This document shows, piece by piece, positions 54,367 to 62,811 of a DNA stretch of 64,000 nucleotides. Below the pieces are notes generated by a model. It was not told the DNA's origin. It worked only from the letters and a program-made list of their open reading frames with translations, and did no database searches. The DNA is from Mesobacillus subterraneus (GTDB lineage: Bacteria > Bacillota > Bacilli > Bacillales > Cytobacillaceae). The stretch is taken from the NCBI RefSeq assembly GCF_003937825.1, contig NZ_RSFW01000001.1, forward strand, positions 1-64,000. The letters are read 5' to 3'. How positions within the stretch are numbered: position 1 is the first letter of the stretch; each line of letters starts with the position of its first letter. Position numbers and translations under genes: made by a program.

Positions 54367-55260
54367 CTATTGAGCTCTTTTATATTTCCGATCAAAATAC
54401 TGCTGCAGGCCATTGCTTGTCAGCGAGAAAGCAAAAATGGTAATTCCGATTGCCACGGTGCCTGTAATCGGCAGCCATGGGTCGGACCAGATGTGCTTGG
54501 TGATGTTCGCATAATAAGTCGGCCAAATGTTCGAGGTGTTCATCGCTTTATACGCTCCGCCCAATTGGGAAACGAATTCGACGCTGAAAAAGATTTCGAC
54601 GATTCCGAGCTGCCCGATCAGGAAGAGGATCCTTCCTAGGTCTGAAAAAAACTGAACGATGAGGAACGGCCTTAATGGCGGCCAATAATAGTTCCGCATC
54701 ATCGTCAGCGCTGAAGAGCCGGCAACGATTCCCGCCTCGACATACGGTTTCTTCTTGATATCCTGCATCCCCTGGTAAAAAATATCGGCGACCCTGCCTA
54801 CTTCAAGCAGCGCCAGGACCATCATGAACCACAGAAACCGATTATCCGAAAACACGATAAACGGCGTGCCCACGATTAGAATGATAAAGAAAATCGGCGG
54901 CATGAACGAAAATAATCGATTCCATACGATCAGGATTTTATGGAAAAAGCGAGAATAAAAACTCGCCAGTGCCAGCGGGATTGCGAAAACATACCGGATC
55001 AGGGCAATTGCCAGAATCGTAAGCAGCGTTTCTTTCGTTCCCAGCAGTACCTTGCTTAATAAATCGACCCCGTTCGCATCCGAACCGAGTGGATATTCCT
55101 TTGATGGAGCGAAAGGGGGCAGTTCATAGCCGCCACCTTCCTTCTGCCTCATCACTTGCTCCTTTAAAGAGGAATCGACGAATGGCAGATATGGCGCTGT
55201 AAAAGAGATGACCAGCAACAAAGACAGGATTAATAAGCCTATAGTCAGTGATTTATTCAT
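54367..55260 (-). CDS. peptide-type ABC transporter permease (DppC/OppC-like)
   Basis: 297-aa permease with six hydrophobic segments and the OppC-type N-terminus (YPLGSDANGVDLLSKVLLGTKETLL). The cytosolic EAA-like loop is KKPYVEAGIVAGSSALTMMRNYYWPPLRP, in which the canonical EAA...G motif is partly kept. It overlaps the partner permease gene by 8 nt. No ATPase or binding protein gene is nearby, so it must use subunits encoded elsewhere or have a special role. Confidence 0.82.
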   Translation of the reverse strand: MNKSLTIGLLILSLLLVISFTAPYLPFVDSSLKEQVMRQKEGGGYELPPFAPSKEYPLGSDANGVDLLSKVLLGTKETLLTILAIALIRYVFAIPLALASFYSRFFHKILIVWNRLFSFMPPIFFIILIVGTPFIVFSDNRFLWFMMVLALLEVGRVADIFYQGMQDIKKKPYVEAGIVAGSSALTMMRNYYWPPLRPFLIVQFFSDLGRILFLIGQLGIVEIFFSVEFVSQLGGAYKAMNTSNIWPTYYANITKHIWSDPWLPITGTVAIGITIFAFSLTSNGLQQYFDRKYKRAQ

Positions 55261-56206
55261 GATCCAACTCCTGTGAAGCTGGGATAACGATACTCCTGAA
55301 AATCTGCGCCACGAGATTCGAGACGAGGATGATCAACGTGAAGAAAATCGTATAACCAAACGCCGACACACCATCCACCCCGATATCGAGCCCAATATTG
55401 AAGCTTGTCCCGCTAAAGACCGCCTGGAACAGCCCGTTCGCCGCTCCTTTAAAATCCGTCAGTTTTTCAACGATAAATAGATTGGATAATACATAGAGTG
55501 TGATGGTATTCGCATGCGCCAGGATTTTCGGCAATGAATTCTTCAAGATATGTATGAATAAAATTTTCATCCCGGAGGTCCCTTTCGATATCGCTGTCCG
55601 GATGTAGTCATTCCCCTCCTGCTCACGGAGGCTCACATTGGTGATATTCGCAAGGTAAAAAACAGGATAGATCATGAGAAATAGAATACAAACAACATAG
55701 GTTTCGAGTTTATCGCTGCCGAACAGCGCGACATGGAAAAACAGCCCCTTCTCATAAAGGTACATCAGGCCAATTTGCGTAATGATGATGAAAAAGAGGT
55801 CCGGCATCGAGATGAACAGCCATGTCGTCCCATTGCCCAAAAAGTTCAGCCTTCGCTTCTGCATCTGGAAATCAAAAATGCCTTTCAATACACCAAAAAT
55901 AAAAGCAAGAATCAGGGCCGGCACAATTAAAAGCAGGCTCTTCCACGCCTTGGACATTATTTTTTCCGAATATAACTGGCCAGGATGGCTTTCCCCCAAT
56001 CCTTTATTTTCTTTTACATACGCAAAGAAACCCTTAATATTCGCGATGTGCCTGTCCACTTTATATTCATAGGTGGCCGACTCAAATTGGCCGCCCTGTC
56101 CCACCTCATACTTCGTCGTATATGGCAAAAATAAAATCGCGATAAAGAAAAATACGCAGATGAGCCATAACACAAATTGTTCGACTGCTTTCTTAAAATA
56201 AACCAT
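55253..56206 (-). CDS. peptide-type ABC transporter permease (DppB/OppB-like)
   Basis: 317-aa permease with six hydrophobic segments. The cytosolic loop REQEGNDYIRTAISKGTSGMKILFIHILKNSLPKIL is the EAA-like motif (DYIRTAxSKG), typical of DppB. The N-terminal periplasmic loop is long (about 30-85) and unusual. CAGGAGGAAG precedes the ATG. Forms a coupled pair with the gene at 54367. Confidence 0.82.
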   Translation of the reverse strand: MVYFKKAVEQFVLWLICVFFFIAILFLPYTTKYEVGQGGQFESATYEYKVDRHIANIKGFFAYVKENKGLGESHPGQLYSEKIMSKAWKSLLLIVPALILAFIFGVLKGIFDFQMQKRRLNFLGNGTTWLFISMPDLFFIIITQIGLMYLYEKGLFFHVALFGSDKLETYVVCILFLMIYPVFYLANITNVSLREQEGNDYIRTAISKGTSGMKILFIHILKNSLPKILAHANTITLYVLSNLFIVEKLTDFKGAANGLFQAVFSGTSFNIGLDIGVDGVSAFGYTIFFTLIILVSNLVAQIFRSIVIPASQELDHE

Positions 56207-56282
56207 TCTTCCTCCTGCTGCACGGATTATACAGAATTTTTTGTCTTTTTAACTTGTAAAAAGTTCTCTAACTCTTGTAAAC

Positions 56283-56699
56283 TCACAAGTCATCATAATG
56301 AAGCCCTTCCTCTGGCAGCTCATCATCTGGCACGCCAATCCCAACCTGCTTGATTTTACCGTCATTGACAGAATACGAGTAACTCCAGCCTGGCTCATTT
56401 TCGAACCTCACCTCCAGGTGATAAGGGTTGTAATTCCGGCTCGTCCTCCGGCTGATTTCGAACGTTTCACCAGGGTATTTCTCCTCAAGATACTCTTCAA
56501 GCTGTTCCGTTTTGATGCCGAGATGGTAATCAATCCACAAAGGACGGATGATAAAAAAACCAATCTCCGCAACGGCAACAAACGCTACCAACACCAGCGC
56601 CGCCTTCCGATTTCTTTTAGCCCAAAAATGTCCGAGCACAAGAACCACAACAAAAATACCCAACGCTACTAAAATCTCAATTATCGTAATCGGATGCAT
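56283..56699 (-). CDS. hypothetical membrane-anchored protein (138 aa)
   Basis: Two hydrophobic helices (about 5-26 and 33-52) are followed by an exported domain of 80 residues: EQLEEYLEEKYPGETFEISRRTSRNYNPYHLEVRFENEPGWSYSY and an acidic tail. The small alpha-beta domain resembles DUF3139-like exported modules, without certainty. The start is ATG at 56699. It lies 76 nt upstream of the permease pair on the same strand. Confidence 0.65.
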   Translation of the reverse strand: MHPITIIEILVALGIFVVVLVLGHFWAKRNRKAALVLVAFVAVAEIGFFIIRPLWIDYHLGIKTEQLEEYLEEKYPGETFEISRRTSRNYNPYHLEVRFENEPGWSYSYSVNDGKIKQVGIGVPDDELPEEGLHYDDL

Positions 56700-56784
56700 C
56701 GCAATCCACCATCCTACTTAAGGCATAAATACATATTACCATTTTTTTCTTTTTACTGGAATAAGAAATCCAGCTGTTTGTCTG

Positions 56785-57290
56785 CTCATTTTGTTCGAGA
56801 TGATATCAGCTTCGGACATTCTTGCAACACCTGACTTCTTTCACGCGCTTCCTTCTCATTTTGTCCGAAGTGACACCATCTTCGGACATTTTCACCGCAC
56901 TTCCTTCTCATTTTGTCCGAAGTGAACCCATCTTCGGACATTTTCACCGCCCTTCCTCCTCATTTTGTCCGAAGTGAATCCATCTTCGGACATTTCCACC
57001 GCACCTCCTCCTGATTTTGTCCGAAGTGACACCATCTTCGGACATTTTCACCGGGCTTCCTCCTCATTTTGTCCGAAGTGGCCCCATCTTCGGACATTTT
57101 CACCGCGCTTCCTCCTCATTTTGTCCGAAGTGACCCCATCTTCGGACATTTTCACCGCGCTTCCTCCTCATTTTGTCCGAAGACATCCCATCTTCGGACA
57201 TTTTCACGGCGCTTCCTCCTCATTTTGTCCGAAGTCAACCTAACTTCGGACATTTCCCAAAAGCCTCGCTCGATTTTTGTCCGAAGCGCC
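56785..57290. repeat. tandem array of 52-bp palindromic repeats
   Basis: The motif CTCATTTTGTCCGAAG recurs at 56855, 56907, 56959, 57011, 57063, 57115, 57167 and 57219, exactly 52 bp apart, with a variant at 57270 and a degenerate unit from 56785. Each unit carries TGTCCGAAG-N9-CTTCGGACA, a strong hairpin. Units are almost identical except for the loop and one or two bases of the spacer. There are no unique spacers, so it is not CRISPR. Both strands are free of plausible genes here. Confidence 0.9.
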
Positions 57291-57304
57291 CAATATTCTC
57301 CCAC

Positions 57305-57334
57305 TAAAAAAAGACGGAACCCGCAGGCTCCGTC
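57305..57334 (-). terminator. recQ terminator
   Basis: GACGGAGCC/GGTTCCGTC stem followed on the minus strand by T7. Confidence 0.85.
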
Positions 57335-59470
57335 CTATTCTTTCACTTTTTCTCTAGACCTGTACAAGAACGCCTTGATCATAAAATAGCTCACTTCATC
57401 CGGGAGCAGCTCTTTGATCGGCTTCAGCCTGTCTCGGCCGGCTTCAGCCACGGCTCTCTCCAAATCCGCAACATGCTTCTCTGGAATCAACAGGTCATAA
57501 TCAACTTCCATTCCCTGCTGAATGCACTGGATCAGGTGGTTCTCAACCGTGCTTTCCACCAGCTCGCGCTCAGCGGCAATCTCGGCTACATTCTTATTCT
57601 CCTGATGCAGCTTGTACGTTTCGAGATGGGAATCGCCGATTGCTTTTTTTGCCGGCTTTTTCACCGGCTCTGTTACGGCATCCATCACTGGCTGACGCTC
57701 AGGATGCTCCTCGCAGAACTCGATGATCCGCTGAATGAATGGCGCACCGTACTTATTGAGCTTGTGTTCGCCCACTCCGCTGACCTTGAGGAAATCCTCC
57801 TCTGAGCGCGGCAGCTTCAGGCACATATCTTTCAAAGAGGAATCTGAGAAAATCATAAATGGCGCGACTTTTTCCCCAGAAGCGACATTTCTCCGCAACT
57901 CACGCAGCTCTTCGAACAATGGATCATCGTTTGAAACCTGCTTGACCTGGATAGCTTCCTTCCTGAAGACCTGCGTCTTTCCAAGCAGGACCTCCTTCCC
58001 TTTTTCAGGGACGAAGATCGTTGGGTACGTGCCATGTTCAACGCCGATCAGCTCCTGGGATATCAGGAACTCGATCAGGTCATTCACCTGCTTGGTGCTC
58101 CGCTCCTTCATCAGGCCGTATGTCGGCAATTTATCCAGGCGGAACTCCAGGACTTTTTTGTTCCTCGAACCTGTCAAAACATTGGCAGTCATCGCCTTTC
58201 CGTACTTCTGGCCCATCCGGATAATGCATGACAGCACCATCTGCGCATCCTTTGTGACATCCTGGGTCTCCCGGCGATCGGTACAATTGCCGCAGCGGCC
58301 GCACGGTTCTGTTTCCGTTTCGCCAAAATAATGCAGGATGTACGATTGCAGGCATTCCTCGGTATGGCAATAGCCTACCATCTGCTGCAATTTTTCCAGT
58401 TCAGGTGCAATTCGCTCGCGGTCGGCAGACTGGTCGATCAGGAAGCGCTGCACCTGGACATCCTGCGACGAATAGAGCACGATACATTCACTGTCCAGCC
58501 CGTCGCGTCCGGCACGGCCAGCTTCCTGATAATAGCTCTCCATATTCTTAGGCAGCTGAAAATGGAGGACGTAGCGTATGTTACTTTTATCAATGCCCAT
58601 TCCGAAGGCCGAAGTCGCGACCATAACGGTGGCTTCGTCCTGCAAAAACCGCTCCTGTTCGGTGTTCCGGTCTTCATCATTCATGCCGGCGTGATAACGG
58701 GCGGCATTGAAACCTTCCTTCTGGAGCCACTCGTACAGCTGGTCGACAATCTTCCTCGTCGCCGCATAAATGATGCCTGCTTCCTTTTCATTCTTTTTGA
58801 TAAAATCCTTTAAATAAGACTGGCGATCCTGGCCTTTTACGACAGAAAAACTCAGGTTGCTTCGCTCAAATCCGGTGATGATCGTGTTTTCAGGATTTAT
58901 TTTTAACGAAGCGCAAATGTCCTCCCTGACCCTGGGTGTCGCGGTTGCTGTCAGGGCGAGCATAATCGGCTTCTTCGGCAGGCGATCGGCGAGACCGGAA
59001 ATCTGCAGATAACTCGGACGGAAATCATGGCCCCATTGCGAGATACAGTGTGCTTCATCGACGGCGATCAGCGGGATTTCCATGTCCTGCAGATCATGTA
59101 TGAACTCCCAGGAACCAAGGCGTTCCGGGGCAATATACAAGAGCTTGTACTTTCCGTTCCTGGCATCATCCATCCTTGCGGCAGCTTCACCGGCAGTAAG
59201 GGAACTGTTGATGTATGTCGCAGGAATGCCAAGCTGGACGAGCGTGTCGACCTGGTCCTTCATAAGGGAAATCAGCGGCGAGATGACGATTGTGGTCCCA
59301 GGCAGCACGAGTGCGGGAACTTGATAGACAATCGACTTGCCGCCGCCAGTCGGCATGACACAAACCGTGTTTTTCCCTTCAAGCACAGAGCTGATGGCCT
59401 GTTCCTGTCCATGGCGGAAAGTGGAATATCCAAAATGATTTTGCAACAATTCACGGGCTTTTTGCAGCAT
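57335..59470 (-). CDS. recQ: ATP-dependent DNA helicase RecQ
   Basis: 711-aa 3'-5' helicase for recombination and repair. Helicase core 1-330: MPTGGGKSIVYQVPAL (motif I), VDEAHCISQWGHDFRPSY (motif II), TATATPRV, and QEAGRAGRDG (motif VI). Zinc site: YCHTEECLQSYILHYFGE...CGRCGNC. RQC winged helix 410-510, HRDC about 520-600 (FLKVSGVGEHKLNKYG), and an additional C-terminal HTH_40-type domain (LETYKLHQENKNVAEIAAE). GGAGCCACC precedes the ATG. It is longer than the second B. subtilis RecQ-type protein because of the last domain. Confidence 0.94.
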   Translation of the reverse strand: MLQKARELLQNHFGYSTFRHGQEQAISSVLEGKNTVCVMPTGGGKSIVYQVPALVLPGTTIVISPLISLMKDQVDTLVQLGIPATYINSSLTAGEAAARMDDARNGKYKLLYIAPERLGSWEFIHDLQDMEIPLIAVDEAHCISQWGHDFRPSYLQISGLADRLPKKPIMLALTATATPRVREDICASLKINPENTIITGFERSNLSFSVVKGQDRQSYLKDFIKKNEKEAGIIYAATRKIVDQLYEWLQKEGFNAARYHAGMNDEDRNTEQERFLQDEATVMVATSAFGMGIDKSNIRYVLHFQLPKNMESYYQEAGRAGRDGLDSECIVLYSSQDVQVQRFLIDQSADRERIAPELEKLQQMVGYCHTEECLQSYILHYFGETETEPCGRCGNCTDRRETQDVTKDAQMVLSCIIRMGQKYGKAMTANVLTGSRNKKVLEFRLDKLPTYGLMKERSTKQVNDLIEFLISQELIGVEHGTYPTIFVPEKGKEVLLGKTQVFRKEAIQVKQVSNDDPLFEELRELRRNVASGEKVAPFMIFSDSSLKDMCLKLPRSEEDFLKVSGVGEHKLNKYGAPFIQRIIEFCEEHPERQPVMDAVTEPVKKPAKKAIGDSHLETYKLHQENKNVAEIAAERELVESTVENHLIQCIQQGMEVDYDLLIPEKHVADLERAVAEAGRDRLKPIKELLPDEVSYFMIKAFLYRSREKVKE

Positions 59471-59545
59471 AATTGGGTGGCTCCTTTCAGTGAGAAAATG
59501 TGAGGGGATTTAAGAGGATCAACTTCTTCATTGTACCAGATGAAA

Positions 59546-59582
59546 GCAAAAATGCCATGCTTCAAAACGAAGCACAGCATTT
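59546..59582 (-). terminator. terminator of the PAS histidine kinase gene
   Basis: AAATGCTGTGCTTC/GAAGCATGGCATTTTTGC stem on the minus strand with small mismatch and T-run; the stem begins at the coding end. Confidence 0.75.
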
Positions 59583-59583
59583 G

Positions 59584-60657
59584 TTATTCTGCGGCCAGCA
59601 ATGTTTCTACCGGATAGTAACGAGGCAGCAGGATCCTGATCGTCGTGCCTTCCCCAAGTTTACTTTTTACATCAATATGGCCCTGGTGCAGGTCGATGAT
59701 TCGTTTGCAGGTAATCAGTCCCAACCCTGTTCCTTTTTCCTTCGTTGAATAAAATGGTTCAAACAGACGCTCAAATCGTGCTTCCGATATCCCGCACCCC
59801 TTATCGGCGATCGTCACCATAACAGTCTCATTGCTCACTTCGTCCAATCGTACCCCAATACAATGTCCTCTGTATTCTGTTGCCTCAATCGCATTCTGCA
59901 GCAGATTGATCAGCACCTGCTTCATCTGGTTCCGGTCGCAGTTCAAGATGATTTCCGCGTCAGAGCTGAACTGAATTTCGATGCCTTTTAACAAGGCCTG
60001 CGGTTCCATGAAGTGGATACAATCCCGCAGCAGCTTGGTGTAGTTTGTATATTGAAAATTAACGTTCTCATTTGGTTTGGCGATGAACATGAATTCATTG
60101 ACGATCTCATTGATCCGGTCCATTTCATCAAGCATAATGTCCAGATACGGCACCAAAGCCGGCTCTGTCACGCTTTCCTTGACGATCTTGGCGAATCCCT
60201 TCAGGGAAGTAAGTGGATTCCGGATTTCATGCGCGATGCCGGCTGCCAGCTCGCCGACGACCGAAAGCTTTTCCATCTGCTGGACCTGCTTCTCCCTTGT
60301 TTTTTCCTTTGTAATATCGATGGTTGTCCCGATGACCTCAACCGTTTCGCCATTCAAGCGAATCGGACTCAAAATCGCCAGGTATTGAATCTCCGCAAAA
60401 CTGCCCTCGTAGTTCACATGCTCCCCGTTCCAGGCTTTTTCATAGAATGACTCTTTGCGCATCGCCTGGTCAGCCGGCAGGAATTCAAACAGTGATTTCC
60501 CGATGATATATTCAGGGCACAGCCCTACCTTTTCTATGAGTTTGCCTTCGATGAACGTATGGATAAATCGATTGTCTTTTTTGATGAATTTAAAAATGAA
60601 GCCTGTTTCCCTTGGAATGAACTGTTCGTAATCCACCTTAACCCTTTGATCTACCAC
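59584..60657 (-). CDS. PAS-domain sensor histidine kinase (sporulation-kinase type)
   Basis: 357-aa soluble kinase. A PAS domain (about 15-115) contains KFIKKDNRFIHTFIEGKLIEK and VEVIGTTIDITKEK; HisKA carries His143 in AAGIAHEIRNPLTSLKGF, the type seen in KinA/KinE sporulation kinases; HATPase has LINLLQNAIEAT, DKGCGI and KGTGLGLITCKRII. No partner regulator is adjacent, as is usual for kinases that feed Spo0F. The TTG/ATG start at 60657 has GGGTTG upstream. Sporulation role is inference. Confidence 0.85.
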   Translation of the reverse strand: MVDQRVKVDYEQFIPRETGFIFKFIKKDNRFIHTFIEGKLIEKVGLCPEYIIGKSLFEFLPADQAMRKESFYEKAWNGEHVNYEGSFAEIQYLAILSPIRLNGETVEVIGTTIDITKEKTREKQVQQMEKLSVVGELAAGIAHEIRNPLTSLKGFAKIVKESVTEPALVPYLDIMLDEMDRINEIVNEFMFIAKPNENVNFQYTNYTKLLRDCIHFMEPQALLKGIEIQFSSDAEIILNCDRNQMKQVLINLLQNAIEATEYRGHCIGVRLDEVSNETVMVTIADKGCGISEARFERLFEPFYSTKEKGTGLGLITCKRIIDLHQGHIDVKSKLGEGTTIRILLPRYYPVETLLAAE

Positions 60658-60745
60658 TCGGCAACACCCTCAGCACAAAAGATTCGTTCCCTATTAATTC
60701 TGTACTTCCATGGGAAATCCTTTAAAAAAAACAGGAAATTGACAA

Positions 60746-60780
60746 GAAAAAAACGATGCTTTTGATTATAAGCATCGCCT
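60746..60780 (-). terminator. terminator of the RsbR-like operon
   Basis: GGCGATGCTT/AAGCATCGTTTTTTTC stem on the minus strand, 9 nt after the stop at 60789. Confidence 0.85.
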
Positions 60781-60788
60781 GTTCATCA

Positions 60789-61619
60789 TTACTGGCGTTC
60801 GTTATTTTTCCGATAAGCAGCCATTGCCTGCTTCACTGACGAGTATGTCTTCACCGTTGAAAAATTGATTCCCAGAGAGACCATCGTCTGGGCGATCTCT
60901 GGCCTTATTCCGGTTATGACAGCCTCAACCCCCAATAGTTTCAGGGCGTTGATCACCTGGAACAGCTGGCTGGCGACCATCGTGTCGACAATCGGGACAC
61001 CTGATACATCCAGGATGAAATACGAGATTCCCTGTTTGGCACTTTTGCGGAGCGATTCCTCCATCAGCAATTTCGCGCGATATGTATCGATCGATCCAAT
61101 TAGCGGCAGGACCGCGACCTTCTTTTCAAGCGGGACGACCGGCACGGATAATTCCGCGATCTCTTCCTTGGCCCGATTGAGGAATTCTTTCTGTTGTTTG
61201 ACGAAGGCAACACTGAAACTTTGCGCAGCCTGGTCAATGATCATGTTCAACTTCTTCGTGTACGAATGGTAGGATTTCAGGTCGCAACCTTCCTGTTCAC
61301 AGATCTCATAGATGATATCGCTGAATTTTTCACGGTAATAGTCCAGCTCATCCAGAGCGATATCAATCGTCATCCCGAGCTCTGAGCAGAGTGCACCGGT
61401 TGCGTTGCCCCATTGGGTGATCCTGGATAGCGCAGTATCCAGATCATCCATAATCAACTCTTCATACAAGCTGATCATCTTAATCCGTTCAGCCCGGAGT
61501 ACATCGGATATCGGACCTAATTTGTCAGGGTATTTCGCTGATTGACGATCCGTGATAGTATCAGCCAATTCATTTTTCACATCGTTCACTCTTTTTGCCA
61601 TCTCGGTCAAATGGTTCAT
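60789..61619 (-). CDS. RsbR-like STAS protein (stressosome type)
   Basis: 276 aa from the ATG at 61619 (GGGAGGGG upstream). The N-terminal 150 residues are a helical, globin-like domain; the C-terminal STAS domain has LDVSGVPIVDTMVA and ITGIRPEIAQTMVSLGINF, which keep both threonines that RsbT phosphorylates in RsbRA (VDT and AQT). It should therefore enter a stressosome-like complex of the sigma-B pathway. It follows the other STAS gene by 55 nt. No rsbS or rsbT is nearby. Confidence 0.85.
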   Translation of the reverse strand: MNHLTEMAKRVNDVKNELADTITDRQSAKYPDKLGPISDVLRAERIKMISLYEELIMDDLDTALSRITQWGNATGALCSELGMTIDIALDELDYYREKFSDIIYEICEQEGCDLKSYHSYTKKLNMIIDQAAQSFSVAFVKQQKEFLNRAKEEIAELSVPVVPLEKKVAVLPLIGSIDTYRAKLLMEESLRKSAKQGISYFILDVSGVPIVDTMVASQLFQVINALKLLGVEAVITGIRPEIAQTMVSLGINFSTVKTYSSVKQAMAAYRKNNERQ

Positions 61620-61674
61620 GTGGACCCCTCCCAACATCAACATTTTCCCGATTCTCCGAAAAGTTAAACCTTAG

Positions 61675-62694
61675 TTAAATAATTTCCCTTCCATTTTGCC
61701 CCAGGGCATAATGGATGCCATGCTGCAGGGTTTGGAAGCAGTCGAATTTATTCAAGTTGATGCCTGAATTAGAGATGGTTACCCCAAGTTCTGCAGAGAT
61801 GCCGACCAATACGGTTTTGATTCCAATCAAAGCTGCAGCAGAGCCCATTTTTTCAATCATACTGACTGAATGATCTCCCATGTTCTCATCCAGGCCGGTC
61901 AAGTCGAGCACAAGGTAGTTCGCCTTGTAGGCAGGCAAATTATACAATGTATTCTCAATCAGCTGACGGGCGCGCTCCTCATCGTAAGAACCGATCAACG
62001 GCACGACCACGATACCTTCCAGCACAGGAATGATCGGCGAGGAAAGCTGCTCGATCAACTGCTTCAATTCCTTTGTCTTTTCCTCAACCAGGCCCTCAAG
62101 CTGGCCGATTTGCTCTGCTTCCTTCTTCCGGGCAAGCTCATGGATATTCTCGGAGACAGACACATCAGCCGGAAAATATTCCACAATGCTGTATTCATGG
62201 CCTTCCACCTGATCCTGTACGACCTTATACCAGATATTTGTGCCAAAGAGCCCGCTGAAGACACCGGCAAAGTGGGCAGCAATGAAATTCGTTCCCTGGC
62301 TTTTCCCCTGGCTCAGATTGATTTTCGTCTCCCAGCTGTCTTTTAGATGGAGGCTGACCTTTTTATCCTCAAAACATAAGTTATGGACAGTCACCAATCC
62401 CCATCCGGCAGTTGCATACAAATTCATCAGCATATCCGCCGCTTCTGCGATTCCGGCTGTCTTGAATTTTTCAAAATAGCCCCCGATCTCAATACCCTGG
62501 CGGAAACCTGTCGTCTCAAACACCAATTTCGAAGCTTCTTCCCCGGATATTTCCTCTAGCGTATCGAAGAAATCCTTCATCGCAGTACTAATCCAAAACA
62601 AGACAACATCCCCGCCTTCAAACGTGAGCTGTCCCTTATCCATATCCCATAGAAATTCATTTCCTGCTACCTGAATGGATTTATTCTCTGCCAT
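61675..62694 (-). CDS. STAS protein with V4R/XylR-N-like sensor domain
   Basis: 339 aa. Residues 1-190 form a sensor-like domain (GQLTFEGGDVVLFWISTAMKD, FETTGFRQGIEIGGYFE, SIVEYFPADVSV), similar in layout to V4R/XylR-N domains; a coiled coil follows (AEQIGQLEGLVEEKTKELKQ) and then a C-terminal STAS domain (LVLDLTGLDEN...VGISAELGVTISNSGINL). In the STAS part the first phospho-threonine motif (VDT) is replaced by ENMGDHS, while the second Thr remains. AGGAGGAACGG precedes the ATG. First gene of a two-gene operon with the RsbR-like protein. Confidence 0.8.
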   Translation of the reverse strand: MAENKSIQVAGNEFLWDMDKGQLTFEGGDVVLFWISTAMKDFFDTLEEISGEEASKLVFETTGFRQGIEIGGYFEKFKTAGIAEAADMLMNLYATAGWGLVTVHNLCFEDKKVSLHLKDSWETKINLSQGKSQGTNFIAAHFAGVFSGLFGTNIWYKVVQDQVEGHEYSIVEYFPADVSVSENIHELARKKEAEQIGQLEGLVEEKTKELKQLIEQLSSPIIPVLEGIVVVPLIGSYDEERARQLIENTLYNLPAYKANYLVLDLTGLDENMGDHSVSMIEKMGSAAALIGIKTVLVGISAELGVTISNSGINLNKFDCFQTLQHGIHYALGQNGREII

Positions 62695-62772
62695 GGTCCG
62701 TTCCTCCTAATATTACTGTAGAAACTATTATATGGGGTTCATCTATACAAGTCTAATATTAGCCTTAATGGA

Positions 62773-62806
62773 AAATGCATGCATCGATGAAGAGATGCAT
62801 GCATTG
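62773..62806 (-). terminator. terminator of the LD-carboxypeptidase gene
   Basis: AATGCATGCATC/GATGCATGCATT, a perfect 12-bp stem with TTTTCC after it on the minus strand. Confidence 0.8.
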
Positions 62807-62811
62807 AAAGA

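Noticed and set aside
56785-57290. CRISPR array
   Set aside because: Repeats are contiguous 52-bp units with almost no variable part; there are no unique spacers, and no cas genes are present.
56965-57389. Two overlapping open frames in the 52-bp array
   Set aside because: They arise from the repeat period (52 bp is not a multiple of 3, so the repeat is read in successive frames); no ribosome site or family match.
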